A DNA stretch of 19,889 nt, from assembly GCA_002311635.1 (NCBI GenBank), contig DBZJ01000160.1, positions 1 through 19,889 of the forward strand, written 5' to 3'. The stretch comes from Syntrophaceae bacterium UBA1163. GTDB taxonomy: Bacteria; Desulfobacterota; BSN033; UBA1163. This document shows positions 1-7,276 of the stretch, piece after piece. The notes under the pieces were generated by a model. The model worked only from the letters and a program-made list of their open reading frames with translations, was not told where the DNA came from and did no database searches. A program made the position numbers and the translations under genes. Numbering within the stretch: position 1 is the first letter of the stretch; each line of letters opens with the position of its first letter.

Positions 1-114
1 GTTTTCTGGCATAGCTTATAAAGATGACAGAAGTTCATGGTTATGGTAAGAAGAATGAATCCAGGCTGACAGTAAAGTCGAATATCTGTCATTTTTAAAA
101 GAGAGGAGGGACCA

Positions 115-336
115 ATGAATATCAAATTAAGTGCCGCTAACATCGTGAGTATCATTATCCTCATGTGCATCCTGGCAGCGATGGTATCCATTGCCGTGAT
201 ACAGGTAGTCAGGGGGGTCGAGGATATGGGTCCCAGAATTTATGTTGTGGGAGGAGCGGTCGTCGCTGTCGGAGTGATCGTTCCTATCATGTTAATTATC
301 CTCGTTAAGCATATGAGGAAAATGACTGAAGATTAG
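115..336 (+). CDS. Small two-helix membrane protein, unknown function
   Basis: A 73-residue protein preceded by a strong ribosome binding site (GAGAGGAGGG, seven bases before the ATG). Two hydrophobic stretches, about residues 10-32 and 42-64, predict a helical hairpin in the inner membrane. A short charged tail (KHMRKMTED) follows. No enzyme motif is visible and I do not recognise a family. It lies just upstream of an ABC transporter operon, but a terminator and a separate promoter lie between them, so a functional link is only possible. The clear ribosome site and the membrane pattern make it a likely real gene. Confidence 0.7.
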   Translation: MNIKLSAANIVSIIILMCILAAMVSIAVIQVVRGVEDMGPRIYVVGGAVVAVGVIVPIMLIILVKHMRKMTED

Positions 337-361
337 GAAATCTTGTTTTGCAGTTTTGCAG

Positions 362-391
362 TTGACAATTTGCTGTTCCCCCCGATATATA
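362..391 (+). promoter_or_regulatory. Predicted sigma-70 promoter for the ABC transporter genes
   Basis: A perfect -35 hexamer TTGACA (362-367) is followed after 18 bases by TATATA (386-391), or after 17 by ATATAT. Transcription would start near 398, inside the left arm of the terminator hairpin at 391-429. A transcript from here would therefore carry only part of that hairpin. Inferred from sequence only. Confidence 0.45.
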
Positions 392-429
392 AAAAGAGCA
401 GGGAAAATTTCATTCCTGCTCTTTTTTTA
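391..429 (+). terminator. Rho-independent terminator
   Basis: A 12-base stem with arms AAAAAGAGCAGG and CCTGCTCTTTTT and a loop of about 12 bases runs into a T tract. It lies 55 bases after the 73-residue gene and ends five bases before the next start codon. The A-rich left arm could also let it work on the opposite strand. Confidence 0.8.
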
Positions 430-434
430 TTGCG

Positions 435-1109
435 ATGATGGAAGACCATTTCATCGAATTGATCGATGTCACAAAAATTTATTCCCAGGGAGAAAGTCCT
501 GTGGTTGCCCTGGACCACGTCCATGCAAAGATCTCAAAGGGAGAGTATTTAGCCGTCACAGGCAAAAGCGGTTGCGGGAAGTCTACGCTGATCAACATCA
601 TTGGCGGTCTGGATTCTCCGGATCAGGGTCGGGTGATGATCGACGGCGAAGATATCTCCTTGATGAATGACCGCCGGTTGACCCTTTACCGCAGAGACCG
701 CGTCGGCATCATCTTCCAATTCTTCAATCTCCTGCCCATTCTCAACCTCGAAGAGAATATCGCGCTCCCTTACTTGTTGCGAGAGGGCTCGAATCCTCCG
801 GCAGACAAAATTGAAAACCTTCTTCATGAAATGGGCCTCCACGCAAGGAGGTATCATTACCCTCATGAACTTTCGGGTGGCGAAATGCAGCGGGTGGCCA
901 TCTGCCGGGCCTTGATCAATGATCCTGAAATCATCCTCGCTGACGAACCAACGGGTAATCTCGACTCGGCTTCAGGAAAGCAGGTCTTGGAGATCCTACG
1001 GCGATTGCGGGACGGGCACGGGAAGACCGTCATCCTCGTCACTCACAGCCAGGAGGGAGCGGCCATGGCGGACCGGGTCGTCAGAATGAGCGACGGCAAA
1101 CTCCTCTAA
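435..1109 (+). CDS. ABC transporter ATP-binding protein, LolD/MacB type
   Basis: This 224-residue protein is a full-length ATPase subunit of the MacB/LolD/FtsE class. It shows Walker [10 protein letters not shown] (43-51), Q-loop Q95 in FQFFNLLP, signature LSGGEMQR (146-153), Walker [13 protein letters not shown] with catalytic E171, and H-loop H204. The NLDS ending of the D-loop region is typical of this class. Such ATPases work with FtsX-type permeases in mechanotransmission rather than classic transport, for example on lipoproteins, peptides or envelope enzymes. The permease follows 224 bases downstream. No ribosome binding site is visible before the start (ATG at 435 or 438), because the terminator ends five bases upstream. 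The substrate is unknown. Confidence 0.93.
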   Translation: MMEDHFIELIDVTKIYSQGESPVVALDHVHAKISKGEYLAVTGKSGCGKSTLINIIGGLDSPDQGRVMIDGEDISLMNDRRLTLYRRDRVGIIFQFFNLLPILNLEENIALPYLLREGSNPPADKIENLLHEMGLHARRYHYPHELSGGEMQRVAICRALINDPEIILADEPTGNLDSASGKQVLEILRRLRDGHGKTVILVTHSQEGAAMADRVVRMSDGKLL

Positions 1110-1119
1110 AACAGTTACT

Positions 1120-1207
1120 CCCTCTCCCCTGGAGGGAGAGGGTGGGGGTGAGGGGGGTCATGCCATCATCACCCCCACCTTAATCCTCCCCCGTCAAGGG
1201 GGAGGAT
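1120..1207. repeat. Cluster of three G/C-rich palindromes
   Basis: Three hairpins are packed into the gap between the ATPase and the permease. CCCTCTCCC (1120-1128) pairs with GGGAGAGGG (1134-1142). An 11-base arm at 1141-1151 pairs perfectly with 1169-1179. A 10-base arm at 1183-1192 pairs perfectly with 1198-1207 across a 5-base loop. None is followed by a T run. The first unit recurs in reverse orientation at 9374-9413 and more loosely at 12861-12892, so this is a dispersed intergenic repeat family. Confidence 0.75.
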
Positions 1208-1333
1208 AATGCTTCGTAATTTTCCCCGCCGGGGATCGGATTCAGGGCTGGGGGGCTTGTCATCAAAGATTACTCTGACTTCCATTCGCTATTCATTCGC
1301 CATCTGGGCTTTGACATTTGACATTATTATTTT

Positions 1334-3892
1334 ATGGTCCTCCTTCATCTCCTCAGAAACATTACTCTCCGTCATCTGCGCTATCATAAGGGAAGAACCC
1401 TCCTCTCCATGGTAGGGATCGCCCTGGGAGTGGCTGTCTTTGTTAGCGTTCAGATCGCCATTCACACCGCCATCGAATCCTTCAATGCCTCCGTCGACCA
1501 TGTCTCGGGAAAAGCCAATCTCCAGGTCACCTCTTTCGGAAGAGGCTTTCCCGAAGAGGTCTATCTCAGGGTAAAAAAAGTTCCCGGGGTCAAAGCGGCC
1601 ACGCCCGTCATTCAATATGTCTCCAAGATGGATGAGCCCATTGGAGAACCGCTCTACCTTCTCGGCATCGATGTCTTCAGCGACCGCCCTTTCAGAGAAT
1701 ATCAGTTTTACGAGAACGATGATGAAGGTCTCCTTTTTTTGAAAACCCCTCATTCCATTGCCATCACAGAAAAATTGGCTAACCGGCACGGACTAAAAAG
1801 AGGAGATAGAATCAGCCTCATCGTGGGTTCAAAAAAAGTAACCCTCACCATCACTAATCTTTTGAAGATGGAGGGGCCGGCTAAATCATTGGAAGGAAAT
1901 TTTGGCCTCATTGACATTGCCTCTGCTCAGGAAGCCCTGGAGAAGGTCGGCCTCATCGACCGAATTGACCTGATCGTGGACAAGTCCCGGCCCATCGAGG
2001 CCACGGAGAGAGAACTGAAAAAAGTGATCCCTCCGGGGGTCGAAGTTCGTCGATCCGATACCCGGAGCGGTCAGATCGAGAAGATGGTCTCTGCCTTTCA
2101 CCTCAACCTCACCGCCCTTAGCTTCATCTCTTTAATCGTCGGGATGTTTTTGATCTACAACGCCATCTCCGTTTCCGTCATCCAGAGGAGGAGGGAGATT
2201 GGAATTCTTCGAAGCATCGGGCTCACCCGGCCTCAGGTCCTCACTCTCTTCATTGGTGAGGCCGCATGGATCGGGTGTTTGGGAAGTTTGATCGGAATAG
2301 GAGTCGGGATAGGACTGGCAAAGGTCATGCTCTATCTGGTCTCCAGAACGATTACTGCCCTCTATATCTTGGTCAAAGCGGAACATCTCGTGATCTCCCC
2401 TTACATTTTGGTAGCAGGGTTCGGTATGGGCGTGCTTGCCTCCGTTCTTTCCTCAATCGGTCCTGCAAGAGAAGCCTCCAAAATCGCACCCAAGGAGGCC
2501 CTGGCGCTTGGGACGCTTGAAACAAAAATAAAAATCCGCCTTGGGTATTTCAATCTCATCGGCGTGGGTCTTCTCATCCTGTCTCTCATCCTTGCTCTGC
2601 AAAGGCCCATCGATCATCAGCCTATCTTCGGCTTCTTGGCTGCACTTCTTATCCTCATCGGAGTCTCTTTCCTGATCCCTTCTGTGACCACTTTTCTCAA
2701 CCGTCTCCTTGCCCCGCTTCTCCACCGCCTGTTTGGATCGGAGGGAAAGCTGGCGAGCCGATATCTCCATGACTCCATGGCTAGAACCGCGATCACCATC
2801 GCTGCATTGATGACCGCCCTCTCCATGCTCATCAGCATCTCCATCATGATCCTGAGTTTCCGGAAGACGGTGGACCTCTGGGTGGAGCAATCGATCAACG
2901 GCGATGTGTTCATCTTTCCAGGCTCCTACTCCATCACAGGTTATTCCGCCCTCCTCCCTCTTGAGGTCTCAAGGCAGCTGCCTTCCCTCCCGGGAGTTAA
3001 GGCTGTGGATTCTTTCAGGGCGTTGGAGGTTGAATATCAAGGCCAGCCTGCAATAATTGCCTCCGTGGATGGACAGGTCTTTCTCAACATGAAAGTCATT
3101 CGTTTCACTCGAGGAAATTCTCAGGCGATCCTCCGGCAGTTCGCCGCAGGGCAAGCCATTCTTGTCACAGAGAGTTTCTCTCTCAGACACAACGTGAAAG
3201 CCGGGGATCGGATAACGCTTAACACTCCGGAGGGCGAAAAGGAATTTTTGATCGCCGGCGTCTTCTACGACTATTCCTCGGATTGGGGGATGGTTTTATT
3301 GGAGAAGAAACTTTTTCAAACTCTGTGGAAGGACGAGACGATCCACAGCGCCGGCATCTATCTTCAAGAAGGATTTTCCATAGAATCCTTCAAGGAGATG
3401 ATCCGGGAAAGATATTCAAAACCTTATCGCCTCTTTGTGGTCTCCCACCGTGAATTGCGAAGGGAGGTTTTGAAGATCTTCGACCAGACCTTTGCCATTA
3501 CCTATGCCCTCGAGTTCATCGCCATCGTCGTGGCCATTCTTGGAATCATCAACTCCTTGAATGCCCTGATCATCGAAAGGCAGCGGGATATCGGGATCGT
3601 CCGGGCTGTGGGCGCCTTCCAAAGGCAGATTCAGAAGACCACCCTCATCGAGGCAGGAATGATCGGCTTTTTCAGCCATATCCTCGGCCTGCTCTGCGGT
3701 TTTCTCCTCTCTGTCCTTCTCATCTACGTCATCAATAAACAGTCCTTCGGATGGACCATCCAGTTCTCCATTCCCCTTTGGAGTTTGATAGAATCCTGGT
3801 TGATTGTAATGATCACTTCCGTCGGCGCGGGCTTTATTCCGGCCCGCCGGGCCGCCAAAATGAACGTGGTGGAGTCGTTGAGGATGGAATGA
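1334..3892 (+). CDS. ABC transporter permease, FtsX/YbbP-type with two FtsX domains
   Basis: This 852-residue inner-membrane protein has about ten predicted helices: roughly 23-43, 260-282, 305-330, 355-375, 405-423, 431-452, 485-507, 728-747, 777-799 and 817-836. Two large extracytoplasmic domains lie at about 45-255 and 510-725. The motifs RRREIGILRSIG (about 286-297) and ERQRDIGIVRAVG (748-760) are the coupling-helix signatures after the first helix of each FtsX bundle. Ten helices with two periplasmic domains is the YbbP-like layout rather than the four-helix MacB layout. It probably pairs with the ATPase upstream, as duplicated permeases of this type work with a LolD-like ATPase. No clear ribosome binding site precedes the chosen ATG. 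Substrate unknown; lipid, lipoprotein or peptide handling is possible. Confidence 0.9.
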   Translation: MVLLHLLRNITLRHLRYHKGRTLLSMVGIALGVAVFVSVQIAIHTAIESFNASVDHVSGKANLQVTSFGRGFPEEVYLRVKKVPGVKAATPVIQYVSKMDEPIGEPLYLLGIDVFSDRPFREYQFYENDDEGLLFLKTPHSIAITEKLANRHGLKRGDRISLIVGSKKVTLTITNLLKMEGPAKSLEGNFGLIDIASAQEALEKVGLIDRIDLIVDKSRPIEATERELKKVIPPGVEVRRSDTRSGQIEKMVSAFHLNLTALSFISLIVGMFLIYNAISVSVIQRRREIGILRSIGLTRPQVLTLFIGEAAWIGCLGSLIGIGVGIGLAKVMLYLVSRTITALYILVKAEHLVISPYILVAGFGMGVLASVLSSIGPAREASKIAPKEALALGTLETKIKIRLGYFNLIGVGLLILSLILALQRPIDHQPIFGFLAALLILIGVSFLIPSVTTFLNRLLAPLLHRLFGSEGKLASRYLHDSMARTAITIAALMTALSMLISISIMILSFRKTVDLWVEQSINGDVFIFPGSYSITGYSALLPLEVSRQLPSLPGVKAVDSFRALEVEYQGQPAIIASVDGQVFLNMKVIRFTRGNSQAILRQFAAGQAILVTESFSLRHNVKAGDRITLNTPEGEKEFLIAGVFYDYSSDWGMVLLEKKLFQTLWKDETIHSAGIYLQEGFSIESFKEMIRERYSKPYRLFVVSHRELRREVLKIFDQTFAITYALEFIAIVVAILGIINSLNALIIERQRDIGIVRAVGAFQRQIQKTTLIEAGMIGFFSHILGLLCGFLLSVLLIYVINKQSFGWTIQFSIPLWSLIESWLIVMITSVGAGFIPARRAAKMNVVESLRME

Positions 3893-3932
3893 TACGGAGT
3901 TATGAGTTGAGAGTTATGGATGTAGAGTAGTG

Positions 3933-4235
3933 TTATCCCCGCCTTTTCGGCGCAACTAAATTTAGATAGTCGTAATATTCATCCGGCGTTATTGGCCTCT
4001 TTTGTATTTCATCTTTTGCGGCTTGCGTAATCCTTGCAATCTTTTTGTCCAAAACGAATTGTAAACACCTCGGCACATGGTGGCCGAAGTGACGGTATAT
4101 TCTTATGCAGCTATGACAATCTCCATGCCATTCACATCTCACATTTGGGCATGAACATTCGGAACATTCGTCCGTCTTGAGCACCTCACGAATCCCCTTA
4201 ATCCTCTCTACAAATTCTTCTTTCGATATCTCCAT
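3933..4235 (-). CDS. Small Cys/His-rich protein, probable metal binder, unknown function
   Basis: A 100-residue soluble protein. The start at 4235 is chosen over one 39 bases upstream because AGGAGG sits eight bases before it. Cysteines at 24, 27, 29, 34, 40, 43 and 57 and histidines at 37, 41, 49, 52 and 53 form a compact block (C-x2-C-x-C-x4-C, then WHGDCHSC, then HFGHHVPRC). This suggests one or two bound metal ions, zinc or an iron-sulfur centre. The rest is helical and charged. WHGxCxxC proteins of this size occur as uncharacterised proteins elsewhere, and I cannot name a function. It is the last - strand gene of the cassette-like stretch, 79 bases after the acyltransferase, behind a possible attC fragment. 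Confidence 0.75.
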   Translation of the reverse strand: MEISKEEFVERIKGIREVLKTDECSECSCPNVRCEWHGDCHSCIRIYRHFGHHVPRCLQFVLDKKIARITQAAKDEIQKRPITPDEYYDYLNLVAPKRRG

Positions 4236-4264
4236 TTTGTTTCCTCCTATTTTTAATATGTGGC

Positions 4265-4292
4265 TGTATGCCATCCGCTGATTTGTTCGGTT
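4265..4292 (-). repeat. Possible truncated attC site
   Basis: On the - strand, just after the acyltransferase stop, ACCGAAC (4285-4291) resembles an R'' box. It runs into AACAAATCAGCGG, much like the left halves of the clear attC sites at 7218-7276 and 8695-8752. No matching right half with GTTRRRY follows before the next gene. It looks like a half site left by decay or deletion. Confidence 0.3.
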
Positions 4293-4314
4293 CAGTCATC
4301 GTCTTCATCTGCTG

Positions 4315-5475
4315 TCAAGCACGCTCTGCACGAACGTCCCTTTTCAAAATCCCCTCTTCAAACGGCTTTATACCGAACAAAGATCCGACCACCGGTACTC
4401 TCCTGATGATTTCGTAGAGCGCCAAAGTGGAAGGATAGGCAAAAACAACGATGATCGGGTATTTCAGCCACACGTTCAAGTCGCTTCTGGCTATAAAATA
4501 ACTCGCCACCGTAATCGGAAAGAAGTGGAGAATGTAGAAGGGAAACGAGGCATTGTGGAGATAGTGGTAGAAGCGATATGGCTGGTTCAGAAACTGCCTG
4601 GCATATCCCAGCGCGGCAAACACTGAAGCGAAGAGTATCAGGACATTGTATGCGGGGGAAATAGGACCCAGCGCGGTTCCCATGCCCGATATTCGGAGAA
4701 AGGCCTCCGGCACGAAAAGAAGGATTGCCAAACCAAGTGAGACCATCCGGATCCGCTGAATGTTATCGAGTATCCTGTCATTGATTGCAAATAGAAAACC
4801 GTAAAGGACAAGCCCCAAATAGAGCGTGAAGTACGCCCAGTCCCAGAAAAGATTATAATGTCCAGGAAAGAATGGGCTGAGCACTGTTTGGGTGAACATG
4901 AGGGGAATCGCGGCAAGGTATATCCACATGCCCTTTTCGAGAATCGCGGATGCAGTAACAACCAAGGCTCTGGTCCGCTCTCTCATCATTCGCATAAACA
5001 GGGGCAACAGGATCAATGTGAAAACGTACAGATAGATGAGAAACCAGAGATGGCCCCAGTTGAAGTACCCTTTCGGATAGACCCCTCCGGTAAAGAAATG
5101 GGGATAGAATTGCAGAAGACTTCCCTCGAAAGAGCCCATGAAGAGCGCCCTGAGATAGGCCATGGGAGGACAGACCAGAAGCAGGCCCGCGAGAAACGGG
5201 ATCAGCAGTTTCGCTCGCCTTTCTCTCAAGTACTCCCTGCGTGTTCTGTATTGAAGCGCGTGGTAGGAGGCAACCCCAGATACTACGAATAACACCGGCA
5301 TGATCCATATCGACAGAAACCACAGGCCGATATCCATGACCGGCACGGATTGTGGATATCTGATAAAGCCATCGCCACGAGCAGTGAATGTGATGGCACT
5401 GTGAAACGGCACAAGGAGAAGTATCACTCCAATCCTGATCCAATCAAGGTAGTAAGCCCGGTCGTTCTGATTCAT
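4315..5475 (-). CDS. Acyltransferase family 3 (OpgC/MdoC-like) integral membrane protein
   Basis: The sequence beginning AYYLDWIRIGVILLL, followed by VPFHSA, is the N-terminal signature of membrane acyltransferase-3 proteins. The histidine of PFHSA matches the conserved His proposed as catalytic. About ten hydrophobic helices fill the 386 residues, the usual length for the family. These enzymes O-acylate or succinylate periplasmic or surface glycans and other small molecules; OpgC modifies osmoregulated glucans. The substrate here is unknown. I chose the ATG at 5475 because it sits just before the family start. In-frame ATGs at 5505 and 5529 would give up to 404 residues. The 5505 ATG lies inside the GTTATGC of the candidate attC upstream. 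It is in line with the methyltransferase and may be an old gene cassette. Confidence 0.85.
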   Translation of the reverse strand: MNQNDRAYYLDWIRIGVILLLVPFHSAITFTARGDGFIRYPQSVPVMDIGLWFLSIWIMPVLFVVSGVASYHALQYRTRREYLRERRAKLLIPFLAGLLLVCPPMAYLRALFMGSFEGSLLQFYPHFFTGGVYPKGYFNWGHLWFLIYLYVFTLILLPLFMRMMRERTRALVVTASAILEKGMWIYLAAIPLMFTQTVLSPFFPGHYNLFWDWAYFTLYLGLVLYGFLFAINDRILDNIQRIRMVSLGLAILLFVPEAFLRISGMGTALGPISPAYNVLILFASVFAALGYARQFLNQPYRFYHYLHNASFPFYILHFFPITVASYFIARSDLNVWLKYPIIVVFAYPSTLALYEIIRRVPVVGSLFGIKPFEEGILKRDVRAERA

Positions 5476-5501
5476 TTTCCCAGCCATCTTGCCGACGATT
5501 T

Positions 5502-5550
5502 GCATAACCTGAGCGGGTAAATCATCCACTAGAGTGACAGTTTGTTGGCC
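5502..5550 (-). repeat. Weak candidate attC site after the methyltransferase gene
   Basis: On the - strand GGCCAACAA (R''-like, overlapping the methyltransferase TAG stop) is followed 35-40 bases later by GTTATGC (R'-like), 49 bases in all. The stop-codon overlap and the AACAA after the R'' box match the clear sites. However, the arms between them pair poorly, and the R'' box is not complementary to the TTATGCAC at the start of this cassette. It may be a decayed site or chance. Confidence 0.25.
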
Positions 5551-6458
5551 TAATCCAATTTTTTCTTAGCAGGGCGGACTTCGTAAAGCGCCTGATCTTC
5601 TCTGACAAGGCATGCGCGCTCTGTAGTCGTCTTCTCGAAAATTAGCTTCTCACTTGAAAATAGGTCGGCGTTTTCAGCCTTTAAATATCGAGCTGCCATC
5701 CGACAATACTCCGGCTCGATTTCGACACCAATGCTGTTCCGACCTGTTCTAAGAGCGGCAATCATGGTCGTGCCAGATCCGCAAAACGGGTCAAGCACCG
5801 TATCATCTGCGAAAGAAAACATGCGAACGAGGCGGGACGCGAGTTCCAACGGAAACGGGGCTGGATGCTGTTTCGTTGATGCTCCCGGGATATTCCAGAT
5901 TTGCTGAAACCAGCGGTCGAAATCATCCTTGGAAATCTTGCTTGCCTTGCGCTGTGAATCAGAAGGCTTCCGGTATCCTCCGGGCTTTCGCTGCATGAGG
6001 ATGAATTCCATATCGTTCTTGATGATGGCGTTGGGTTCATACGGCTTGCCCAAAAACTTCGACCCATTAGCCACCTCATAGGATGCATTGGCGATTTTAT
6101 GCCAAATGATCGGATTTAGATTGTCAAAGCCGATCCGACGGCAGATCACGCAGATGTCTGCGTGGAGGGGGAATACCAGGTGACGTCCGAAATCACGCCT
6201 GGCCACACAGACGTCGCCGACCACGCACACTAGCCGACCTCCTGGAACGAGAGCACGATAGACATGCCGCCAGACCTTCTCCAGTTCCTTCAGGAAGGTT
6301 TCGTAGTCTTGAATATGCCCCATCTGGTCAGGGTTTTCGTTGTAGCGTTTTAGATTCCAATAGGGTGGTGATGTAACAACAAGGTGTACAGATTCATCAT
6401 CCAAAAAGGACAAATCCCGGGCATCGCCATTGATTAACCTGTGGACCGTTGATGACAT
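5550..6458 (-). CDS. DNA methyltransferase, beta-class N4-cytosine/N6-adenine type
   Basis: A 302-residue AdoMet-dependent methyltransferase of the N6_N4_Mtase family. The catalytic motif TSPPYWN (29-35) comes first. A motif X-like segment HPAPFP (198-203) and the AdoMet motif DPFCGSGTT (223-231) come last, which is the beta-class order. TSPPY, rather than DPPY, favours N4-cytosine, though N6-adenine is not excluded. The middle (about 130-190), between the motifs, probably holds the target-recognition region. Its ATG is four bases after the stop of a 38-residue membrane ORF, with no obvious ribosome site. An alternative TTG at 6479 would add seven residues. No endonuclease gene lies next to it, so it is either an orphan methyltransferase or the partner is elsewhere. 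It sits behind attC site 4 and may be cassette-borne. Confidence 0.92.
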   Translation of the reverse strand: MSSTVHRLINGDARDLSFLDDESVHLVVTSPPYWNLKRYNENPDQMGHIQDYETFLKELEKVWRHVYRALVPGGRLVCVVGDVCVARRDFGRHLVFPLHADICVICRRIGFDNLNPIIWHKIANASYEVANGSKFLGKPYEPNAIIKNDMEFILMQRKPGGYRKPSDSQRKASKISKDDFDRWFQQIWNIPGASTKQHPAPFPLELASRLVRMFSFADDTVLDPFCGSGTTMIAALRTGRNSIGVEIEPEYCRMAARYLKAENADLFSSEKLIFEKTTTERACLVREDQALYEVRPAKKKLD

Positions 6459-6462
6459 GGTT

Positions 6463-6579
6463 CTACACAAAGGTCTCAAAACCTAATTTGGACAAGACTG
6501 ACGTGGGTAGAAGAATATAAAGTGCAGTACCGACAGTAACAGATGCAATCACCCATATTAATGATTTGGTTTTGTTCAT
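6463..6579 (-). CDS. Possible 38-residue single-helix membrane protein
   Basis: A short ORF whose residues 6-30 form one hydrophobic helix rich in I, V, L and A, with a positively charged N-terminus (MNKTK). It starts directly at the recombination point of attC site 4. The R' box GTTATGCAC supplies an upstream in-frame ATG, and the second ATG follows two codons later. There is no ribosome binding site. It ends four bases before the methyltransferase ATG, so the two could be translationally coupled. The ORF is too short for a confident call; it could be a leader or chance. Confidence 0.4.
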   Translation of the reverse strand: MNKTKSLIWVIASVTVGTALYILLPTSVLSKLGFETFV

Positions 6580-6640
6580 GTGCATAACGCCGGGAATCAT
6601 CGGGAGCGTAGGCGATCTGGTGCATTCCGTGGTTATGCAC
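6580..6640 (-). repeat. attC recombination site 4
   Basis: Read on the - strand, the site starts with GTGCATAAC (R'', 6632-6640) and ends with GTTATGCAC (R', 6580-6588). These arms are nine bases long and perfectly complementary. Inside them CGGAAT pairs with ATTCCcG, then ATCG pairs with CGAT, leaving a terminal loop. The length of 61 bases and the GTTRRRY-like R' box (GTTATGC) fit integron attC sites. It lies 30 bases after the stop of the gene it would belong to. Confidence 0.75.
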
Positions 6641-6670
6641 GGGCTTTTCTGAAAGGAGATTAGAATCATG

Positions 6671-7210
6671 TCAATGGCTCGCAAACCTACGCCAAAGCAT
6701 AAAGGAATCGTCAAAGAAGTTCGCCTTGGCGAGTTTCCTAGCGTCGTCGATCTCTTCAGGTGGGACATTCTGCAAGATCAGTTTGCGACCTTGCTCAGTG
6801 AGAATATTGGGGTTATGAAGACCATTATAGAATATAAAAGTCCACCTTGTGAGGTTGTTCTTGATGCCACACAGTTCAAGGCCGAGGATAGAGAACAGAA
6901 TGAATAGCTCCGTAAGTATAGGCTGGAATTCAACCGTGCCTTCAGGATCAGGGTCACTAGCAGCATGTTTGAAGAAGTTGTAAGAACCTTTCATAAAGGA
7001 AATGAAATCACGTCTGTATTCGTCTTTGATCACAAGAGAATCCAAAAGAAGATCGCGGCCCTTCCTGTGGCGATTTATGTCGTGAATGATCTGATAGGCA
7101 GAGCATGCCAAGGTATGGATAGCAACGGAATCTCCGTCCCTAAACCAAAGCGTAATGGCGGAATCGAGTTGTCGTTGAGCTGCATCAATTTTCCTAATTT
7201 TTTCATTCAT
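6671..7210 (-). CDS. Cassette 4 protein, unknown function, probably helical and soluble
   Basis: A 179-residue protein. The reading frame stays open upstream through attC site 3, but I place the start at the ATG at 7210, just inside the cassette and eight bases past the GTTGTGC R' box. No ribosome binding site is visible there. The sequence is predicted mostly alpha-helical, with a segment IHTLACSAYQIIHDINRHRKG (about 31-51) and a hydrophobic but probably buried stretch ILTELFILFSILGLELCG (about 104-121). FMKGSYNFFKHA (about 78-89) has the look of helical HEPN-like bundles, but I cannot support that assignment. Single-gene cassettes of unknown function are typical of integrons. The stop is 30 bases from attC site 4. 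Confidence 0.7.
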   Translation of the reverse strand: MNEKIRKIDAAQRQLDSAITLWFRDGDSVAIHTLACSAYQIIHDINRHRKGRDLLLDSLVIKDEYRRDFISFMKGSYNFFKHAASDPDPEGTVEFQPILTELFILFSILGLELCGIKNNLTRWTFIFYNGLHNPNILTEQGRKLILQNVPPEEIDDARKLAKANFFDDSFMLWRRFASH

Positions 7211-7217
7211 ATTTTTA

Positions 7218-7276
7218 TGCACAACGACAAAATCAGCCGCGAGTGTAACGAGTCGGCTGCATTGACTTGTTCGGTC
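7218..7276 (-). repeat. attC recombination site 3
   Basis: On the - strand GACCGAAC (R'', 7269-7276) leads into AACAAGTCAATG, then an arm CAGCCG that pairs with CGGCTG. AAT pairs with ATT across one extra unpaired G, the kind of extrahelical base that sets strand polarity in attC sites. The site ends GTTGTGCA (R', 7218-7225). Total 59 bases. The TGA stop of the upstream gene overlaps the R'' box. The right half (CGGCTGATTTTGTCGTT) is nearly the same as that of site 1. Confidence 0.85.

Noticed and set aside
67..96. Small hairpin TGACAG/CTGTCA followed by five T before the first gene
   Set aside because: Only six base pairs with a 13-base loop; too weak to call a terminator.
2453..2890. Reading frame of 145 residues on the - strand within the permease gene
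   Set aside because: The composition (many H, E, D and R) is that of a shadow of a membrane-protein gene; there is no ribosome site.
3896..3925. GAGTTATGAGTTGAGAGTTATGGA direct repeats near the permease end, including GTTATGG as a possible attC box
   Set aside because: A simple repeated motif common between genes; no partner R'' box or stem.
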